A stretch of DNA of 64,000 bases from RYN-230 sp963851025 (lineage in GTDB: Bacteria > Actinomycetota > Actinomycetes > Streptosporangiales > Streptosporangiaceae). Under the pieces are notes generated by a model. That model had not been told where the DNA came from, did not search any database, and was given only the letters and a program-made list of their open reading frames with translations. The position numbers were made by a program, and so were the translations under genes. The first letter of the stretch is position 1; each line of letters begins with the position of its first letter. Positions 59,990 through 64,000 of this stretch are shown here, piece by piece. Location: the NCBI GenBank assembly GCA_963851025.1, contig CAWKOA010000012.1, positions 129,250 through 193,249 of the forward strand, written 5' to 3'.

Positions 59990-62060
59990 TCAGGGTGCTG
60001 GGCACTCCGCGGCCAGACGGCGCCCGCCCTGGGTGCCGTGGACTACCGCGGGCTGCCGCTGCGTGCCGAACGCCCGCCACCGGCCCGTCAGCCGGACCAC
60101 CGGGCCGCCGTCCGGGTGCACGGTGAGCCGGGCGGTCAGCCAGCCGGACGCCTGATCCCAGACAGCGGTGCCATCGACAACGGCGTCGCTCACCCACCGC
60201 ACGCGCCGCAGGGTGATCTTCAGGTCAGTGCCACCGGAGAAGGTGACCCGGCCGCCGCGCAGTCCCAGGTCCCGGTCGCCGCTGAGCAGCGGCCAGCGGC
60301 TCACCTCGTCACCCACGCTGGCCAGGGCCACGGTGGCGGCGCGGAGGGCCTGGCGGCCCGCACGGTTGCCGGGCCGCGGGGTGGCCGGGATGGCCTCCGC
60401 CAGCCGGCGGGGATAGCTGCCGACGGTGTGGATGGGGGCCACCCGGCTGGCGCACGAGGTGTTCTCGCTGCGCAGGCCGCCGGGATCCCGGACGAAGCGC
60501 TGATACACCGACATGGCACAGCCGCTATTGCCGTCCTGCTCGGTGACATGGGTCAGGTTGGCCAGCGTCACCAGCCGGGCCGAGCGGCCCATCTGCCGGG
60601 CGACCACGGTGGCACCGTCCAGCCGGGGAGTCAGCGAATCGAGGCTCCCGGACAGGATGAGCACGGGCAGCCGGGGCGGGACGAGCGGCGGCCGCGCAGT
60701 GATCGGCGGATTGTGGTGAACCGGCGCGGGCCAGTCCAGGCAGGCGCGGTAAGCCTCGGTGTACTGGTCCATCGAGGTCCACTGGGCCAGGCTGAACGGC
60801 GCGAAGGTGCCGGCTGGCTCGCGGCGCAGCGCCGCGCGGTACTGCCGGTTCCGGACCGCGGGCGGGGCGGACCGGTCGAAGAGCTGCACATAGTCGGTGC
60901 ATGACACGGCGAAGTACAGCCCGTCGCTGAACCCGGGCAGCGGTTCGTTGGTGTCGTCGAAGCCCAGCGACAGCGCGGCGAGCCGGAGCAGCGGGGCGGC
61001 GTCGCCGCGGCGCAGCAGCGCCCGCGCGGCCGCGTCCAGATCCTGGTACACGACTGGGTCGAAGCCGGCGTTGTTGACCAGGTTGACCAGGGTCAGCGGG
61101 GTCACCGTCCGCCGCCCGGCGGTGCCGTCCGCCGTGGTGGTCGTCCCGCTGACCGGGGCGTGGGCCAGCCGCCGCTCCAGCGCCGCGATCCGGGCCCAGG
61201 CCTGCCCGCCGCGGGTGGCCGCCGCGCAGGCCGCCGACCGCTGGCAGGCCTGGGCGAAGGCACGCCGCGCGGTCAGCACCGTCGTGGTGTACCAGGGATC
61301 GAGACCGAGCACCTGATAGGTGGAGTCCAGCGTGACCGAGCGCAGCAGCCCGGGATACCGGGACGCGAACACCTGGGCGAACCAGCTGCCGTAGGAATCC
61401 CCGTACAGGTCCACCGGGCCCAGCCGCAGCGCGTGCAGCACCCCGGCCACGTCCCGCGCCGAGTAGGCGGTATTGAACAGGTCGGAAGCGTGCACCCAGC
61501 CGCCGCCCCGGTAGTGCCAGGTGTGGTTCAGCTGCGCCCCGCAGGCCGCTACCAGGCGGTCGAAGTGGCGGCCGTGCTGCTTCCCGCCCGCATGCCCGAG
61601 CCCCGGGCAGTTCACCGGGGTGGACGTGCCGGTGCCGCGCAAGTCGATCAGCAGCAGGTTGCGGGTGGCCAGCAGGCGGCCGGTCATCGTCCGGTACTGA
61701 GGCTCCGAGCCGGTGGAGGCGTACCCGGGGCCACCTTCCACGGCGAGGATGGTCCCGGCGGCGTGAGTGGTGGCTGGCAGCCAGCGGAAGCCCAGGTGGA
61801 TCCGGGGGCTGGCCGCGGAGGAGTAGTCCAGCGGCACCGCCAGGCCGCCGCAGAAGGTGAGCGGTTTCGCGGCGCACCGGTGCAGGGTGACCGCGCCTGC
61901 CGGCAGCCTGGCCGCGTGGCCGGGGACCGCCGCCCGGGCCGCCGCGGAGGCCGGGGAGGCCGGCGGGCAGGACCGCCAGGGCGGCCACGGTGCTGGCGGC
62001 CGTCGCGGTGCTGGCGGCCAGCATGGCCGCCCGGGTGATGAAGCGCCGCGGGGCTCTCAT
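59990..62060 (-). pseudogene. secreted alpha/beta hydrolase (tripeptidyl aminopeptidase, TAP-like), one frame shift after the signal peptide
   Basis: ATG 62060 begins a signal peptide (RRFITRAAMLAASTATAAST, VAALAVLPAG). Near 61950 the frame changes; deleting one base leads into AVTLHRCAAKPLTFCGGLAVPLDY and on to 59990. The hydrolase core shows the oxyanion region AVEGGPGYAS, the nucleophile elbow LYGDSYGSW, a CTDYV segment, the Asp strand ILSGSLDSLTP and the His in NLTHVTEQ. The family removes N-terminal peptides outside the cell. Even without the leader, 615 residues are open from 61837. The single +1 difference could be a sequence error. Confidence 0.8.
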
Positions 62061-62181
62061 CTGGTGATCGTACCGACGCGCCCCGTGAGGTGCTATGACC
62101 AGCCCAGACGCCCCAGGCTGACGCGCCGGGCGGGTTCGCCGGGCTGGCTGAACGCCAGCCAGGAGTCCAGCGGGCGGGCGC

Positions 62182-62805
62182 TCATTCGAGCGGCCCGGGG
62201 TAGGCCGCCTCGGCCCGGTCGGCGAGCCTGCCGGTCTGCCGCCGGAGCACCACCAACACCGCGGCAATAACGAGGACCGCTGCCCCGCCGAGCACCCAGG
62301 TGATCGTCGATGACGCTTGCTGGAGGGCGTGACCGGCCAGGTAGGCGGCCCAGGTGTAGATCGCGGCCCACAAGATCCCGCCCGCTGCGTTGGCAGGCAG
62401 GAACCGCCACCAGCGCATCTTGCTGGTGCCGGCCAGGAAGGCCGCGTAGGTGCGCAGGACCGATACGAAGCGGCCGAAGAACACCACCTTCCCGCCCTGG
62501 CGGTCGAACAGGTAGCGGGCGATCTTCAGCTTCCGCTCATCCAGCCGCACCCGGGGCCCGTAGCGGCGGGCCAGCGGGTACCCACCCACGTGCCCGAGCC
62601 AGAAGCCGATGTTGTCCCCGACGATCGCCGCCGCCGCTGCCACCGCGAAGATCAGCCATGGCGAGAGCCGGTGGGTATGCCCGGCGTAGATACCGGCGGT
62701 GATCAGCGCGGTCTCCCCGGGCAGCGGGATTCCCAGGCTCTCCGCGCCGACCAGCGCGAAGAGCGCCAGGTAGCCGTAACTGGCGATGAGGTGGCTGATG
62801 TTCAC
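62182..62805 (-). CDS. DedA-family membrane protein
   Basis: The 207-residue protein starts at GTG 62805. It has five or six hydrophobic segments and the DedA/SNARE-associated signatures ESLGIPLPGETALITAGIYA, GDNIGFWLGHVGGYPLARRYG, FFGRFVSVLRTYAAFLAGTSKM and NAAGGILWAA. DedA proteins act in membrane phospholipid or undecaprenyl-phosphate recycling and proton-motive-force maintenance. The next gene upstream (62834) is on the same strand, 28 bp away, so the two may form an operon. Confidence 0.92.
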   Translation of the reverse strand: MNISHLIASYGYLALFALVGAESLGIPLPGETALITAGIYAGHTHRLSPWLIFAVAAAAAIVGDNIGFWLGHVGGYPLARRYGPRVRLDERKLKIARYLFDRQGGKVVFFGRFVSVLRTYAAFLAGTSKMRWWRFLPANAAGGILWAAIYTWAAYLAGHALQQASSTITWVLGGAAVLVIAAVLVVLRRQTGRLADRAEAAYPGPLE

Positions 62806-62833
62806 CGGGGGTGCTGGCCGCGCGCGGCACGGC

Positions 62834-63466
62834 TCACGCCGGTTCCCCGGGCAGGCCGCCCGAGGCGGCTCGCCTGGCGCTCGCTATCCCGGCTGATAGC
62901 GCGATCGCCTCCTGGCGCGCGTCATCGGCCAGGCTCTTGGCCGCGGGCTGCGTCACCGACGCGGCGGCGGAGGCCGCGGCGTCGTGGATCAGCCTGGCGG
63001 TCTTGATCAGCTCGCCGACCTGGCCTGGGACTGGTCCCAGGCCGCCGCCTTCCGCCGGGGCCCGCCTGGCTACCGACAGGGAGCGGTCGGCGTCGGCCGC
63101 CGAGTGGCGAAGCCGGCGGCACAAGGCGTCCAGGTCCCCGGTCGGGGCTCCCGCCTGCCGGGCCGTCTTCACTGCGTGGTCGGCCGCGCTCACCGCCCGC
63201 CACAGTTCATGACGTGCCTGACGGGCTGCAATCCAGCGCCGGTCGGGAAGCTGGCGTGACCACAGCCAGCGCCGCCCGGTACTGGCGGCCACGCCGCTCA
63301 CGGCCCGGCCACCCGCCGCCCGGGCGGTGATGGCCCGGCCGGCCGATTCCAGGCCGCGGCGGACACGGCGCTTCAGCCACCAGAAGCCCGCAGCCGCCCC
63401 GGCGACGCAGATGGCTCCCGCGATCAGAGCAGCGGCGAGCAGCTCGAGGGCAACTCTTGGCAGCAT
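62834..63466 (-). CDS. uncharacterised membrane-anchored helical protein
   Basis: The 210-residue protein starts at ATG 63466. One N-terminal membrane segment (ALELLAAALIAGAICVAGAA) with a basic KRRVRRG stop is followed by a helical, Ala/Arg-rich cytoplasmic part (ARQARHELWRAVSAADHAVK, LDALCRRLRHSAADADRSLS). I recognise no family. It sits 28 bp upstream of the DedA gene on the same strand. A perfect dyad at 63523-63539 precedes it. Confidence 0.65.
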   Translation of the reverse strand: MLPRVALELLAAALIAGAICVAGAAAGFWWLKRRVRRGLESAGRAITARAAGGRAVSGVAASTGRRWLWSRQLPDRRWIAARQARHELWRAVSAADHAVKTARQAGAPTGDLDALCRRLRHSAADADRSLSVARRAPAEGGGLGPVPGQVGELIKTARLIHDAAASAAASVTQPAAKSLADDARQEAIALSAGIASARRAASGGLPGEPA

Positions 63467-63853
63467 GCTGAACCCCTCTCGGCGTCCTCCGGGGCACGTC
63501 CCGCGCCGGTGCCAGTAAAGCCTCTACACAATTTGTAGATGATATGTGAGGCGGGAGACCGTGCCAGTCGCCCGTCACCCGGGACCTTCTGACCGCGAGG
63601 CCCCAGTCAGGCCCGGTACCTCGCGCGATCGGTGGACTTCCCGCCGATGACGTGCCTAAACGGGCCAGCGCCCCGGGCCGGCGGCCCGAATGCGTCCCAG
63701 GGACCACGCGGACTGGGGTACGCTTCTCTCACCCGGCCTCCCACTGTGGACGGCCCCGTGCGAAAGCCGCGCCAGTGACCAGCGCAAGCGTGGCGGCCCT
63801 GATGGGCCATCGAGCGGTGCAGAGCCAGATTGAAACCTGAAAATCAGGTCAAT
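63467..63853. other. gap between the minus-strand pair and the rrn promoter
   Basis: No gene is supported. The only clear features are the dyad at 63523-63539 and the small hairpin CCTGA-AAA-TCAGG near 63835, just before the rrn -35 box. Confidence 0.5.
63523..63539. promoter_or_regulatory. palindrome TCTACA-N5-TGTAGA (BlaI-like dyad)
   Basis: The 17-bp sequence with 6-bp perfect arms lies about 57 bp upstream of the start of the gene at 63466. It resembles the ACTACA/TGTAGT dyads bound by BlaI/MecI-family repressors, but no such regulator gene is in the window. Confidence 0.45.
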
Positions 63854-63882
63854 TTGACGGCCCGGGTACGCGCTGGTAAGTT
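63854..63882 (+). promoter_or_regulatory. rRNA operon promoter
   Basis: A -35 box TTGACG (63854-63859) and a -10 box TAAGTT (63877-63882) are separated by 17 bp. The combination is typical of actinomycete rrn promoters. Start of transcription would be near 63889. Confidence 0.8.
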
Positions 63883-63888
63883 AGAAGG

Positions 63889-64000
63889 GTTGCCCCGGAG
63901 TTGAGGCGGAAGCCTTGGTGATGGTGTGCGTCCGTTTCTTGAGAACTCAACAGCGTGCTAAAAGCCAGTGCACATGCACTAAACCCCCGTCTGCGGGGGC
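63889..64000 (+). ncRNA. rRNA operon leader (5' part; 16S rRNA lies beyond the window)
   Basis: The stretch TTTCTTGAGAACTCAACAGC followed by GTGCTAAAAGCCAGTGC is the conserved pre-16S leader of actinobacteria, involved in antitermination and processing. It ends with the hairpin CCCCCG-TCTG-CGGGGG at the window edge. The 16S gene itself is not present. Confidence 0.8.

Noticed and set aside
63983..64000. Rho-independent terminator at the right edge
   Set aside because: The hairpin lies within the rRNA leader directly after the antitermination-type sequence, so a processing or leader stem is more likely.

Overview
The window is high-GC DNA (roughly 70 % G+C by eye) with actinobacterial gene content: GTG starts, ATGA-coupled operons, PspC, HelR with a rifamycin-associated element, and an rrn promoter and leader at the right end. 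I place it in the Actinomycetota, probably a soil actinomycete; the sequence does not let me name a genus.

Layout. (1) 0-9.1 kb is chromosomal: a winged-helix regulator/membrane-protein pair with a double inverted repeat, tRNA-Lys, a membrane protein, a GNAT acetyltransferase, a transketolase/AceE-like enzyme, a glutaryl-CoA-dehydrogenase-like enzyme, PspC and an MFS transporter. Four consecutive genes between 1.8 and 7.1 kb are broken by nine single-base frame shifts, all readable as +1. (2) 9.56-9.94 kb is a tRNA-Glu/Asp/Phe operon. The 3' end of tRNA-Phe and/or its downstream flank recurs at 13.19, 42.68 and 45.68 kb, so 9.9-45.7 kb looks like a stack of islands at one tRNA-Phe attachment site. 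(3) 9.9-13.2 kb holds a broken tyrosine recombinase, a HAD phosphatase and a HicBA toxin-antitoxin pair. (4) 13.5-42.6 kb is a sulfur/metal island: CopA; a CsoR-family repressor lacking the copper-ligand His, so CstR-like; DUF302; rhodaneses; two metallo-beta-lactamase/rhodanese fusions; a fused FeS/NrfD protein with a molybdopterin enzyme and a TorD-type chaperone; a LysR regulator; SQR; GntR; ArsR-Acr3; a TauE exporter; and DsrE. Five GGGTAT-type palindromes tie the 16.5-19.4 kb part together. (5) 42.7-45.7 kb holds remnants and a secreted kelch-like protein. (6) 45.7-49.7 kb is a four-gene soluble diiron monooxygenase operon in alkene-monooxygenase order. (7) 50-64 kb is mixed chromosome: a tyrosine phosphatase, YCII protein, efflux pump, HelR with its element, TetR, RCC1-like protein, secreted hydrolase and DedA, ending in an rrn promoter and leader whose 16S gene lies beyond the window.

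How the genes may work together (inference): SQR would convert sulfide to persulfide. Rhodaneses and the MBL-rhodanese fusions would handle persulfide and release sulfite or thiosulfate. A cytoplasm-facing SoeABC-like molybdoenzyme would oxidise sulfite into the quinone pool, and TauE would export the excess. The CstR-like repressor and the LysR protein are the likely sensors. The fusion of the FeS and membrane subunits, and the loss of a canonical iron ligand in both MBL-rhodaneses, are the least conventional parts.
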